Origin: Bacteroidales bacterium
GTDB lineage: Bacteria; Bacteroidota; Bacteroidia; Bacteroidales; F082
Direction of reading: 5' to 3'
DNA length: 17,041 nt
Assembly: GCA_017508895.1 (NCBI GenBank)
Contig: JAFWRA010000190.1
Span: 1-17,041, forward strand
Shown here: positions 1-6,867 of the stretch, in pieces
How the letters are laid out: each line of letters begins with the position of its first letter
Numbering within the stretch: position 1 is the first letter of the stretch
Program-made: the position numbers and the translations under genes
The notes under the pieces: model-generated
Seen by the model: only the letters and a program-made list of their open reading frames with translations
What the model was told of the DNA's origin: nothing
Database searches by the model: none

Positions 1-1
1 G

Positions 2-196
2 AAGTTCGCCGAGAAGTTCAAGAACGAGAAGGTGACCACCATCGATGGTGTGAAGATTGACTTTGAGGAGGGTTGGGTGCATCTACGCAAGTCGAACACT
101 GAGCCTATCATTCGTATTTATTCCGAGGGCAAGACCGAAGCAGAGGCCGATCGTTTTGCCAACATGATACTGGAAGAAGCAAAGAAAATGGTATAA
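2..196 (+). CDS. glmM: Phosphoglucosamine mutase, C-terminal end (partial)
   Basis: Only the last 64 codons are in the window; the 5' part lies to the left. The reading frame opens at base 2 and ends in TAA. The segment contains the phosphate-binding loop of domain 4 of the alpha-D-phosphohexomutase family, RKSNTEPIIRIY, which grips the substrate phosphate, followed by an acidic/amphipathic terminal helix. By family knowledge the full enzyme converts glucosamine-6-phosphate to glucosamine-1-phosphate in the cytoplasm, feeding UDP-GlcNAc synthesis for peptidoglycan and lipid A. The match to Bacteroidales GlmM tails is good, but a phosphomannomutase of the same superfamily cannot be excluded from the tail alone. 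A strong hairpin begins 6 nt after the stop. Confidence 0.82.
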   Translation, partial: KFAEKFKNEKVTTIDGVKIDFEEGWVHLRKSNTEPIIRIYSEGKTEAEADRFANMILEEAKKMV

Positions 197-202
197 TTTG
201 AC

Positions 203-264
203 ACGAGACTGCGAGACTACGGGACTTCGAGACTTTGGTTTGTCCCATAGTCTCGCAATCTCGT
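203..264. repeat. Imperfect palindrome built of 8-nt GRGACTNN units
   Basis: Bases 203-225 pair with 242-264 at 21 of 23 positions: 6 pairs, one mismatch, 10 pairs, one mismatch, 5 pairs, around a 16-nt loop. The core is the exact inverted repeat GCGAGACT (211-218) and AGTCTCGC (249-256). The left arm is four tandem 8-mers of the form NCGRGACT (203-234). The right side continues the complementary 8-mer pattern to 276, beyond the stem. No T-run follows on either strand, so it does not look like an ordinary intrinsic terminator. It fills most of the 89-bp gap between glmM and the lyase gene. It may be a dispersed palindromic element or an mRNA-stabilising hairpin for glmM; its function is unknown. 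Confidence 0.8.
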
Positions 265-285
265 AGTCCCATAGTCAAAATAATT

Positions 286-1314
286 ATGAAAAGAGGATTC
301 GGAAGTGATAACCATTCGGGCATTTGCCCAGAGGTTTTGGAAGCCATCGCCCGTGTGAATCAAGACCACGCTTTGGCATACGGCGATGATGAATATTGTG
401 CAGCTACGGAGGCGAAGTTCCGTGAACAGTTCGGCGAGCAGGCGAGGGTTTTCTTTGCCTTCAACGGAACGGGTTGCAACACGCTGTGCATTGATGCCAT
501 GACACACTCGCATGAAGCTGTGGTGTGTGCCGAGACCGCCCACATCAACGTGGACGAATGCGGCGCGCCGCAGCGCATCGTGGGCTGCCGACTGCTGACG
601 GTGGACACCTCCGACGGCAAACTGACCCCAGAGTTGATAAAGACCCGTTTGCATGGCTTCGGCTTCGAGCATCACTCGCAGCCTAAGCTGATTAGCATCA
701 CGCAGCCTACCGAGTTGGGCACCTTGTACACCTTGGACGAGATCAAGGCCATCGTGGGCTTGGCGAGGGAATACGACATGTACGTTCATATCGACGGTGC
801 CCGTTTGGGCAATGCCGCTGTGGCTTTGGGCTGCACTTTTAAGCAGTTGACCACCGACCTTGGCGTGGATGCCGTTTCTTTTGGTGGCACCAAAAATGGC
901 CTGATGATGGGGGAGGCGGTCGTGCTGTTGAACCCCGATGTCTGCCCCGACTTCAAGTACCGTCGCAAGCAGTCCATGCAGCTCTGCTCGAAGATGCGGT
1001 TCATCGCGGCCCAGTTTGATGCCTATTTCGAGAACGACCTTTGGAAGCGCAATGCCGAGCATTCCAATAAGATGGCACAACTGCTATATCAGGCAGTGAA
1101 GGACATTCCTGGCGTGAAGGTAGTTTATCCCGTGCAGGCCAACGGCGTTTTCGCACAGTTGCCCCGCAAGGTCTGGAAAGAACTGCAAAACCATTGTTTC
1201 TTCTACGATTGGGACGAAGACGCCAATGTAGTCCGTTGGATGTGCGCGTTCGACACCACTGAGGAGGATATTATGGCGTTTGCCGGTAAACTCAAGGAAT
1301 TGATGGGTAAATAA
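286..1314 (+). CDS. ltaE: Low-specificity L-threonine/phenylserine aldolase-type PLP lyase
   Basis: A 342-residue fold-type I PLP enzyme of the beta-eliminating lyase/threonine aldolase family. By homology it cleaves L-threonine, L-allo-threonine or beta-hydroxy amino acids to glycine plus an aldehyde in the cytosol. Visible landmarks: SDNHSG at residues 7-12; the HINVDECGAP block that supplies the cofactor-stacking histidine; HIDGAR with Asp170 and Arg173; and SFGGTKNG with the Schiff-base lysine Lys203. The overall pattern, including the RRKQ and SKMRF blocks, resembles the Pseudomonas low-specificity/phenylserine aldolase more than E. coli LtaE. The ATG at 286 is chosen because the protein then begins MKRGFGSDNHSG, the usual family start. 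An upstream in-frame ATG at 235 lies inside the palindrome and would add 17 unlike residues. No clear promoter is seen; readthrough from glmM is possible. The stop is 2 bp from that of the convergent neighbour. Substrate preference is not shown by sequence. Confidence 0.88.
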   Translation: MKRGFGSDNHSGICPEVLEAIARVNQDHALAYGDDEYCAATEAKFREQFGEQARVFFAFNGTGCNTLCIDAMTHSHEAVVCAETAHINVDECGAPQRIVGCRLLTVDTSDGKLTPELIKTRLHGFGFEHHSQPKLISITQPTELGTLYTLDEIKAIVGLAREYDMYVHIDGARLGNAAVALGCTFKQLTTDLGVDAVSFGGTKNGLMMGEAVVLLNPDVCPDFKYRRKQSMQLCSKMRFIAAQFDAYFENDLWKRNAEHSNKMAQLLYQAVKDIPGVKVVYPVQANGVFAQLPRKVWKELQNHCFFYDWDEDANVVRWMCAFDTTEEDIMAFAGKLKELMGK

Positions 1315-1316
1315 CC

Positions 1317-2588
1317 TTACTCCACCATAATCTTCAGAATCTCAACATCGGTTTCCTTCATGCCAAGACGGCCGAGGCAGCCGATATGGTCAATGGTTTC
1401 TTCGACATTGCGACCAATGATGCCATCGCCGCCGAGGAGGTAGTCGCCTTGCTTGCTCATCTCGTAGCCGAGGATGCCCGCCTCAACGGAGAGGGCGATT
1501 TTGCCAGCGCAAGAAGGTTTGGCGCCGTCGCAAACAATACCTGCGGCCATGCCCAAGGCGTTTTCAAGGGTGTGCTCGATGATATTGAGCGGTTCGCCCA
1601 TGAGGTAGGCAATGCCGCATCCTGAAGCGCAACCTGCACTGACGGCACCGCAATAGGCTGAAAGTCTGCCAATTCCAGTCTTTTGGTGAATGGCGACAAG
1701 ATTGGAAAGAGCCACAGCACGCAGGGTACGTTCCTCGTCGATGCCATATTCCTCAGCGTATGCCAAAATAGGTAAGCTGACGGTCATGCCTTGGTTGCCG
1801 CTGCCCGAATTGATGATGACGGGCATTTCGCAACCGCTCATTCGTGCATCGGAACCCGCTGCCGCCCAAGCTCTTGCCTTGATTCTCACATCGGTGCCGA
1901 AGCTCATGATGGTGCTGCCGATGTTGGCACCCCAATTGTTCTTCAAGCCTTCCATCGAGATGGCCTTGTTGCAGTCGATTTGAGGCTTGATGATAGGTCT
2001 AATATCCTCTATGTCAACGGTGTTGGCGAAGTCGAAGATGTTTTTCATGCAAAGGCAACTGCGGTCGGTGAGTTGGGTTGCGCCGCTGTCGGCGTAGCCT
2101 GAGTCGAACAGCACTTGGTCATCTTTTTCCATGCGCACGATGTTGGTGTGGAAGCCTGCTATGCGCACGCTGGCGGAATGCTCATCATTATATAAGGTGA
2201 CCGTCACATCCAATTGTGCAATGACATTCAACGGGACGATGGTCATCAGCGTATGGTCAAGAAAATCAGCGATTTCTTTCTTCTGTTCCGGTGTCACTTC
2301 GGCAATCACTTCAAGGGCTTTCTTGGGGTTGCCGGCCACGATGCCCGCCGCAACTGAGGCTTTCAGGCCTTTCATGCCCTTTGTGTTGGGCACTATGACG
2401 CTTTTCACATTCTTGATGATGTTGCCGCTGGCCTTGATTTCGACGCGCTTGGGCATGGTGCCCAAGATTTCATGCGCTTTGGCGGCGGCGTAGGCCAAGC
2501 AAATCGGTTCGGTGCAGCCCATTGCGGGCACGAGTTCTTCTTTCAGGATGCTCAGATAGGCATCGTATAGACAGTCGCTTTTCTCCAT
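1317..2588 (-). CDS. cyuA: L-cysteine desulfidase, CyuA/UPF0597 (serine dehydratase-like) family
   Basis: A 423-residue cytosolic protein of the UPF0597/YhaM family. Characterised members are oxygen-sensitive [4Fe-4S] enzymes that degrade L-cysteine to pyruvate, ammonia and sulfide. The N-terminal GCTEP motif places Cys25 at the position of the proposed catalytic cysteine. Cys313, Cys353 and Cys360 show the same 40- and 7-residue spacings that I recall for the cluster ligands (282, 322, 329) of the Methanocaldococcus jannaschii enzyme. Other family blocks include SGSGNQG near residue 261 and GAKPSCAGKIA near 355. Length is full and there are no interruptions. The gene is transcribed divergently from gap and convergently with the threonine aldolase. 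A TAnnTTTG box on the minus strand lies about 18 nt upstream of the start. Activity on serine or other thiols remains possible. Confidence 0.88.
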   Translation of the reverse strand: MEKSDCLYDAYLSILKEELVPAMGCTEPICLAYAAAKAHEILGTMPKRVEIKASGNIIKNVKSVIVPNTKGMKGLKASVAAGIVAGNPKKALEVIAEVTPEQKKEIADFLDHTLMTIVPLNVIAQLDVTVTLYNDEHSASVRIAGFHTNIVRMEKDDQVLFDSGYADSGATQLTDRSCLCMKNIFDFANTVDIEDIRPIIKPQIDCNKAISMEGLKNNWGANIGSTIMSFGTDVRIKARAWAAAGSDARMSGCEMPVIINSGSGNQGMTVSLPILAYAEEYGIDEERTLRAVALSNLVAIHQKTGIGRLSAYCGAVSAGCASGCGIAYLMGEPLNIIEHTLENALGMAAGIVCDGAKPSCAGKIALSVEAGILGYEMSKQGDYLLGGDGIIGRNVEETIDHIGCLGRLGMKETDVEILKIMVE

Positions 2589-2605
2589 CGTTTTTAATTT
2601 TTCGG

Positions 2606-2613
2606 CAAAAATA
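2606..2613 (-). promoter_or_regulatory. Possible Bacteroidota -7 promoter box for cyuA
   Basis: Read on the minus strand this is TATTTTTG, an exact fit to the Bacteroidota -7 consensus TAnnTTTG. It lies 17 nt upstream of the cyuA start codon. No TTTG -33 element is seen at the expected distance, and the surroundings are poly-A/T, so chance is possible. The predicted 5' UTR would be only about 10-12 nt. Confidence 0.35.
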
Positions 2614-2632
2614 CAAAAAAAACTCCTTTTCG

Positions 2633-2663
2633 TTTGTGTGGATTAAAATAATCCCTAACTTTG
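2633..2663 (+). promoter_or_regulatory. Bacteroidota-type promoter of gap
   Basis: TTTG at 2633-2636 and TAACTTTG at 2656-2663, separated by 19 nt, match the Bacteroidota housekeeping promoter (-33 TTTG, -7 TAnnTTTG) exactly in both boxes and spacing. The inferred start site is near 2670, giving a 5' UTR of about 40 nt before the gap ATG at 2711. Confidence 0.72.
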
Positions 2664-2710
2664 CCCAAAAATATGAACACTAAACCTAATGTTGAATAAA
2701 AATCACAAGT

Positions 2711-4162
2711 ATGAATGACAATTTCGAAACCTCTTTGAAGGCATGGAATGAAAACGAAAAAGCCGCCAACGAACTGATTAACATCGTTGGTAGGTTATGG
2801 TACGACAAGTCGGTGGAACTGATTATGTTGCGTTCTTTATTGGTCAACCGTGGTTCGGGCAAGATTCTGAACAAGCACCTCCGCGCTGAGGCTGTTTTGG
2901 GCAAGCCCGTCCGCGTGCAAGACTCACTGCTTATCGCCAAGGCATTGTTGGCCGAAAATCTGGCTCCCGCCCGTATCGACCTCGGTCGCCTCAACTCAGA
3001 GTGGACGGATGAGAAAGACAAGTACAACAATAACGTGACTGCTTTTGTCCGCGACAAACTCAACTACATCATCGATGCCAATCCGCGCAGCAACAAGGTT
3101 CAGGATGTTATTCTTTACGGTTTTGGCCGTATCGGACGTATCCTTTGCCGCGAAATGACGGAAATGGCTGGCCGTGGTGATGCCCTCCGCGTGCGCGCCA
3201 TTGTCACCCGCAAAAACTCACCCGAGGACATCCTCAAGCGTATCAACCTGTTCCGCACCGACTCGGTACACCGCTATTTCCACGGTGTTTGCACTCCTAT
3301 TGAAGGCGAAAACGCCATGATGGTCAACGGACAGAAGATTCTCTTCCTCGAAGCCAAGAACCCCGAGGACCTCGACTATACGCAATATGGCATCAACGAT
3401 GCGTTGCTCATCGACAACACGGGTGCTTTCCGCGACCGTGAGTCGTTGGCTCGCCACCTCCAAGCCAAGGGCGTGGCTAAGGTGCTGCTCACCGCTCCCG
3501 GCAAGGGCGACATCCCGAATGTCGTTTACGGTGTCAACCAAGACACACTCGACCTTGACAACGAGACCATCTTCTCGGCTGCTTCTTGCACCACCAACGC
3601 CATTGTGCCTGGCCTGCAAGTCATGTTGAAGCATTTCGGTATCTCCAAGGGTCACATCGAGACCATCCACAGCTACACCAACGACCAGAACCTGCTGGAC
3701 AACTACCACAAGAAAGAGCGTCGTGGCCGTTCAGCCCCGTTGAACATGGTCATCACCGAGACGGGTGCCGGCAAGGCCGCTGCCAAGGCCATCCCCGAAC
3801 TGAAGGGCAAACTGACGAGCAACGCCGTGCGTGTGCCTACGCCTGATGTTTCCTTGGCCGTTCTCGCCCTCGACCTTGAGCGCGAAACCACCGTCGAGGA
3901 AGTGAACGAGGCCTTCCGTGTTGCTTGCCTTGAGGGCAATCTCATCGAGCAAATCCGTTTCAGCAACAACACCGAGTTCGTCAGCAGCGACGGCATCGGC
4001 GACAGCTGCGCCTGCATCTTCGATGCTCCGGCCACCAAGGTCAGCGCGGATGGCAAGACGGTCATCCTCTATCTGTGGTACGACAACGAGTTTGGTTACA
4101 GCAACCAAGTGGTTCGCCTTGCCCGCCATATTGGCCAGGTGAAGAGTTATCGCTATTATTAA
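2711..4162 (+). CDS. gap: Glyceraldehyde-3-phosphate dehydrogenase, long form with N-terminal extension
   Basis: A 483-residue cytosolic enzyme that oxidises glyceraldehyde-3-phosphate to 1,3-bisphosphoglycerate (or the reverse). The dinucleotide-binding motif GFGRIGR sits at residues 137-143 and the catalytic cysteine is Cys293 in ASCTTNAIVP. About 130 residues precede the Rossmann domain, whereas ordinary GAPDH (about 335 residues) starts at that motif. The extension is mostly helical in character and begins with a conserved-looking INIVGRLWYDKS stretch. Similar 470-490-residue GAPDHs occur in Bacteroidota and some gammaproteobacteria. Codon use is strongly biased to C-ending codons (AAC, GAC, ATC), as expected for a highly expressed gene. 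It has its own promoter and is followed by two hairpins, so it is probably monocistronic. NAD versus NADP preference is not clear. Its last codons and terminator recur in degraded form at 14972-15075. Confidence 0.93.
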   Translation: MNDNFETSLKAWNENEKAANELINIVGRLWYDKSVELIMLRSLLVNRGSGKILNKHLRAEAVLGKPVRVQDSLLIAKALLAENLAPARIDLGRLNSEWTDEKDKYNNNVTAFVRDKLNYIIDANPRSNKVQDVILYGFGRIGRILCREMTEMAGRGDALRVRAIVTRKNSPEDILKRINLFRTDSVHRYFHGVCTPIEGENAMMVNGQKILFLEAKNPEDLDYTQYGINDALLIDNTGAFRDRESLARHLQAKGVAKVLLTAPGKGDIPNVVYGVNQDTLDLDNETIFSAASCTTNAIVPGLQVMLKHFGISKGHIETIHSYTNDQNLLDNYHKKERRGRSAPLNMVITETGAGKAAAKAIPELKGKLTSNAVRVPTPDVSLAVLALDLERETTVEEVNEAFRVACLEGNLIEQIRFSNNTEFVSSDGIGDSCACIFDAPATKVSADGKTVILYLWYDNEFGYSNQVVRLARHIGQVKSYRYY

Positions 4163-4174
4163 TTAAAGTATGTT

Positions 4175-4191
4175 TTCACCCTTAGGGTGAA
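4175..4191 (+). other. Hairpin preceding the gap terminator
   Basis: TTCACCC (4175-4181) and GGGTGAA (4185-4191) form a perfect 7-bp stem with a TTA loop, starting 12 nt after the gap stop. No T-run follows directly, so it is more likely an RNA 3'-end stabiliser or auxiliary hairpin than the main terminator, which comes 6 nt later. Confidence 0.65.
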
Positions 4192-4197
4192 GGTTTC

Positions 4198-4229
4198 AAA
4201 AAAAAGTGTCCCGCAGGACACTTTTTTTT
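4198..4229. terminator. Intrinsic terminator of gap (A-tract/T-tract hairpin)
   Basis: GTGTCC (4206-4211) and GGACAC (4216-4221) pair around a CGCA loop. The stem is extended by eight A's (4198-4205) facing eight T's (4222-4229), giving 14 continuous base pairs. The T-run makes it a classical rho-independent terminator for gap; the A-run would let it act on the other strand as well. It separates gap from the polysaccharide locus. Confidence 0.9.
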
Positions 4230-4445
4230 ATTATCCGTCCCATTATACTTTACGGTTTTCTCAGCAGAAAGCACAAAAAAATGTTGAGAAACACAAAACA
4301 ACAAATCCATTTTTTCCTTACCTTTGCAGAAATTTTTGTTTGCCTTATCGGGAAAACTATAATGTATTGGTTTTCAGTTTCTTGATTTGTTATCTTGGGA
4401 CTTAGAAGGCGGAGCTATAGGATATAAAGAGTAGACAAAAACACC
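4230..4445 (+). other. Intergenic region and leader of the polysaccharide operon
   Basis: These 216 bp between the gap terminator and the first polysaccharide gene are AT-rich and hold no convincing gene. A promoter box lies at 4319-4326, so about 110 nt would be transcribed as a leader. Within it, GAAAAC (4352-4357) and GTTTTC (4370-4375) can form a weak hairpin. The stretch around 4402-4437 (GGACTTAGAAGGCGGAGC onward) is unusually purine-rich and unexplained. No UpxY-type regulator gene, as found at the head of Bacteroides capsule operons, is present. Confidence 0.5.
4319..4326 (+). promoter_or_regulatory. Likely -7 box of the polysaccharide operon promoter
   Basis: TACCTTTG fits the Bacteroidota -7 consensus TAnnTTTG. 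The expected -33 TTTG is not at the usual spacing; the sequence there is an A-rich tract. It is the best promoter candidate between the gap terminator and the first polysaccharide gene and would give a leader of roughly 110 nt. Confidence 0.45.
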
Positions 4446-5492
4446 ATGCAAAGCATATTGATCACCGGTTCGGCCGGCTTTATTGGTTCCAATTTGGTCA
4501 AGCGGCTTTTCTCCGAGATGTCCGAGGGCACCATCGTCGGCCTTGACAACCTCAATGATTACTATAATGTCTCCCTGAAAGAATACAGACTAAAAGAGCT
4601 CGAAACGTTCCATTCTACGCTTTTAACATTTTTAAACTATGAGTTTGTTAAAGGCTCTATCGCAGACAGAGAATTGATTAACAAACTCTTTGCGAAATAT
4701 CGTTTTGACATCGTGGTTAATCTCGCTGCACAAGCTGGTGTCCGTTACAGCATTGAGAATCCCGATGCCTACATTGAAAGCAATGTCATCGGTTTTTACA
4801 ACATTTTGGAAGCATGTCGGCATAACCCGGTCAAGCATCTGGTGTATGCTTCAAGTTCTAGTGTATACGGCGGCAATACCAAAGTTCCCTTCAGTACTGA
4901 CGACCGTGTTGACAACCCTGTTAGTCTCTATGCTGCAACTAAAAAGAGTAATGAACTCTTCGCTCATTGCTATTCCAAATTGTATGATATCCCGACCACG
5001 GGTTTAAGATTCTTTACTGTGTATGGTCCCGCAGGTCGTCCTGACATGGCCTATTTTAGTTTCACTAATAAATTGTTGAACGGAGAGACCATCCAAATTT
5101 ACAATTATGGCAACTGCCTTAGGGATTTCACATACATTGATGACATAGTGGAAGGTGTTGTAAGGGTAATGGCCAAAGCACCAGAGAAAAGGACAGGCGA
5201 AGACGGTCTGCCCGTACCCCCATACAAAATATATAATATAGGTGGTGGCCAGCCTGAGAATCTCCTCGACTTTGTTCAGACGCTGCAAGAAGAACTGGTA
5301 AGAGCTGGAGTGCTTACACAAGACTATGACTTTGAAGCCCACAAGCAACTTGTCCCCATGCAGCCAGGCGATGTGCCAACCACATACGCGGATACAACAG
5401 CACTTGAAAGAGATTTTGGGTTCACACCGAAGATAGTTTTGAGGGAAGGGTTGAGGAAGTTCGCGGAATGGTATAAACAGTATTACAGATGA
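4446..5492 (+). CDS. UDP-glucuronate 4-epimerase (extended SDR family)
   Basis: A 348-residue NAD-dependent sugar-nucleotide epimerase. The Rossmann motif is G8-S-A-G11-F-I-G14; the catalytic serine cluster is at 136-139 (SSSSVYG) and the YxxxK pair is Tyr162/Lys166. The block LDNLNDYYNVSLK at residues 33-45 is a hallmark of UDP-glucuronate 4-epimerases rather than GalE or RmlB, so the predicted product is UDP-galacturonic acid, made in the cytosol for the polysaccharide. Full family length, no disruptions. It is the first gene of the locus and is followed by wzy after 42 nt. The UDP-glucose dehydrogenase that would supply UDP-glucuronate is not in the window. A related 4,6-dehydratase or other epimerase specificity is less likely. 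Confidence 0.85.
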   Translation: MQSILITGSAGFIGSNLVKRLFSEMSEGTIVGLDNLNDYYNVSLKEYRLKELETFHSTLLTFLNYEFVKGSIADRELINKLFAKYRFDIVVNLAAQAGVRYSIENPDAYIESNVIGFYNILEACRHNPVKHLVYASSSSVYGGNTKVPFSTDDRVDNPVSLYAATKKSNELFAHCYSKLYDIPTTGLRFFTVYGPAGRPDMAYFSFTNKLLNGETIQIYNYGNCLRDFTYIDDIVEGVVRVMAKAPEKRTGEDGLPVPPYKIYNIGGGQPENLLDFVQTLQEELVRAGVLTQDYDFEAHKQLVPMQPGDVPTTYADTTALERDFGFTPKIVLREGLRKFAEWYKQYYR

Positions 5493-5534
5493 GATAACAA
5501 ATTCTGACAAATCATAAAAACGATAACTTCAACG

Positions 5535-6830
5535 ATGGAAGAAACATCATTTGGAAACAGGCTCAAGTGGATAGGAATAGCATTCTTGATTGTTTTCTCG
5601 TTCCTGTTTCTTGGAGGTATACATATTGGCCCCATATCTGTCCGTATAGTGGTGGCATACGGACTATTAGTATATGTGCTGTTACATGGTGATAGTGACT
5701 ATTTGCCAACAAACGGGATGAAAATGTATTTTTTATATGTTGCTGTCTATTTGTTGGTTAATATATTGAACTATACAGCTTTCAGTAGTGTTTTTATCAA
5801 AGATTTAATGGCAGTCCATTTTGTTTGTTGTATTGCCATATTTGCTTTTCCGAGAATTTTTAAGACCGAGGAGTCAATTCAGGGAGCATATATTGTAATC
5901 ACTTTCGGATTCCTTCTGAATGCTCTCGTAACCATTTTACAAGCTCAAGATAAGCCTTTGGGTTGGTCTATAGGTATGTTTATTAACCCGACAGAGATAG
6001 AAGAATTGGAGGAATTGCAATCTAAAATAATTGATACCAGAGAAATAAGAACATCTGTTGTTATGGGCATTTTGGGAAAAGCGACAGCTAACGGTTATTT
6101 CGTAGCCACATTTCTTCCTGTTTTGACCTATTATGTATGGGATAAGTTCCATCTCAAGACATTGTGGGCTTTTTTTATATTTGCCATTAGTGCCGTTTGT
6201 GTTTACTTTATCCAACAACGTATGGCCTTGGTTGTTGTGGCGACCTATATTTTATGTGTCATTCTGTTGAAAAATCTTCCTTCGTCTGTAAAGCTTTTAG
6301 CAATTTCAGTTGCTTTACTTTTAATACTGTTCTATTCTGACAGCATATTAAGTTTCGACTATACACAAGCTGGACGATTATTTGACTTTGTTGACCAAAC
6401 TCGTTCTAATACCCTGTCTGTCTTTAATGATTTTATCAGTGATCCGAGACAATTGTTATTTGGTAACAATCAGATTACTACCGATAAGGAAAAACAGGTA
6501 TTTCTCGTTATTGGGCACAATGCTTTCACAGATACAATTCGTAGAGGTGGGTTGATTTTGTTTTTACCCTTTGTAGTCCTTTTCTTTTGTCTTTGCAAGA
6601 CTTTAATTGGAGTATTGTTGTTTTCACGTGATGAGGAAGATTACCGTACAATGGGCATGGCTATGGGATGTCTTTGCTTTCTATTGTATTCACAAACGCA
6701 TTCTACAGGAGTTCAGTCGGGCAGTATAATATTCTGGACGCTTTATATGCTGACCATTCAGAGCCATAAAGTGAAATGCGAGGCTATTGAAGCAGAAGAA
6801 ATGGAAGAGGAGGAAGATATCATTGAATAA
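5535..6830 (+). CDS. wzy: O-antigen/capsule polymerase, Wzy-like membrane protein
   Basis: A 431-residue polytopic membrane protein with about ten to twelve hydrophobic segments. A larger hydrophilic stretch lies around residues 275-325, followed by GHNAFTD with His328, typical of the main periplasmic loop region of Wzy/WaaL-type proteins. Arg229 in QQRMALV is another expected basic residue. Wzy proteins join undecaprenyl-pyrophosphate-linked repeat units at the periplasmic face of the inner membrane. Assignment rests on topology, size and position next to a flippase, because the family is poorly conserved in sequence. The C-terminus is strikingly acidic (EMEEEEDIIE). Base composition is clearly more AT-rich than gap or yidC, common for polysaccharide polymerases and consistent with transfer. 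An O-antigen ligase is the main alternative. Confidence 0.78.
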   Translation: MEETSFGNRLKWIGIAFLIVFSFLFLGGIHIGPISVRIVVAYGLLVYVLLHGDSDYLPTNGMKMYFLYVAVYLLVNILNYTAFSSVFIKDLMAVHFVCCIAIFAFPRIFKTEESIQGAYIVITFGFLLNALVTILQAQDKPLGWSIGMFINPTEIEELEELQSKIIDTREIRTSVVMGILGKATANGYFVATFLPVLTYYVWDKFHLKTLWAFFIFAISAVCVYFIQQRMALVVVATYILCVILLKNLPSSVKLLAISVALLLILFYSDSILSFDYTQAGRLFDFVDQTRSNTLSVFNDFISDPRQLLFGNNQITTDKEKQVFLVIGHNAFTDTIRRGGLILFLPFVVLFFCLCKTLIGVLLFSRDEEDYRTMGMAMGCLCFLLYSQTHSTGVQSGSIIFWTLYMLTIQSHKVKCEAIEAEEMEEEEDIIE

Positions 6831-6867
6831 AACAATGAACCAAAAGAAAGAACATTAACAAGACATC

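Larger units (their letters stand above)
4125..4229 (+). repeat. Direct repeat copy A: gap 3' end plus two-hairpin terminator
   Basis: This segment holds the last 12 gap codons and stop, a TTCACCC hairpin, and the GTGTCC/GGACAC terminator. It has a 104-bp counterpart at 14972-15075. The first 38 nt match at 27 positions, including a 13-nt exact run GGCCAGGTGAAGA. The stop codon lies at the same distance from that run in both copies. Both have a 7-pair TTTCAC-type hairpin followed by a terminator with identical stem bases. Copy A is functional. The two copies bracket the whole polysaccharide locus. Confidence 0.68.

Noticed and set aside
235..285. Upstream start for the threonine aldolase gene
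   Set aside because: The extra 17 residues come from the palindromic repeat and do not resemble the family; the ATG at 286 gives the standard N-terminus.
217..1080. Long antisense open frame over the threonine aldolase gene (287 codons)
   Set aside because: It is a mirror of a real, motif-rich gene on the other strand and shows no domain of its own.
3218..4129. Several long antisense frames over gap
   Set aside because: They arise from the strong C-ending codon bias of gap and contain no family motifs.
4187..4405. Open frame of 72 codons between gap and the epimerase gene
   Set aside because: It starts inside the gap terminator hairpin, runs through the promoter region, has low-complexity A/T-driven composition and shows no recognisable motif.
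4390..4445. Possible riboswitch or JUMPstart/ops-like element in the polysaccharide leader
   Set aside because: No GGCGGTAG-type ops core or known riboswitch consensus could be matched; GGCGGAGC at about 4410 is only a partial resemblance and is far from the Bacteroidota systems known to me.
6836..6859. Seven-codon open frame (MNQKEH-like) in the wzy-wzx gap
   Set aside because: Too short to support as a gene, with no sign of regulatory stalling sequence.
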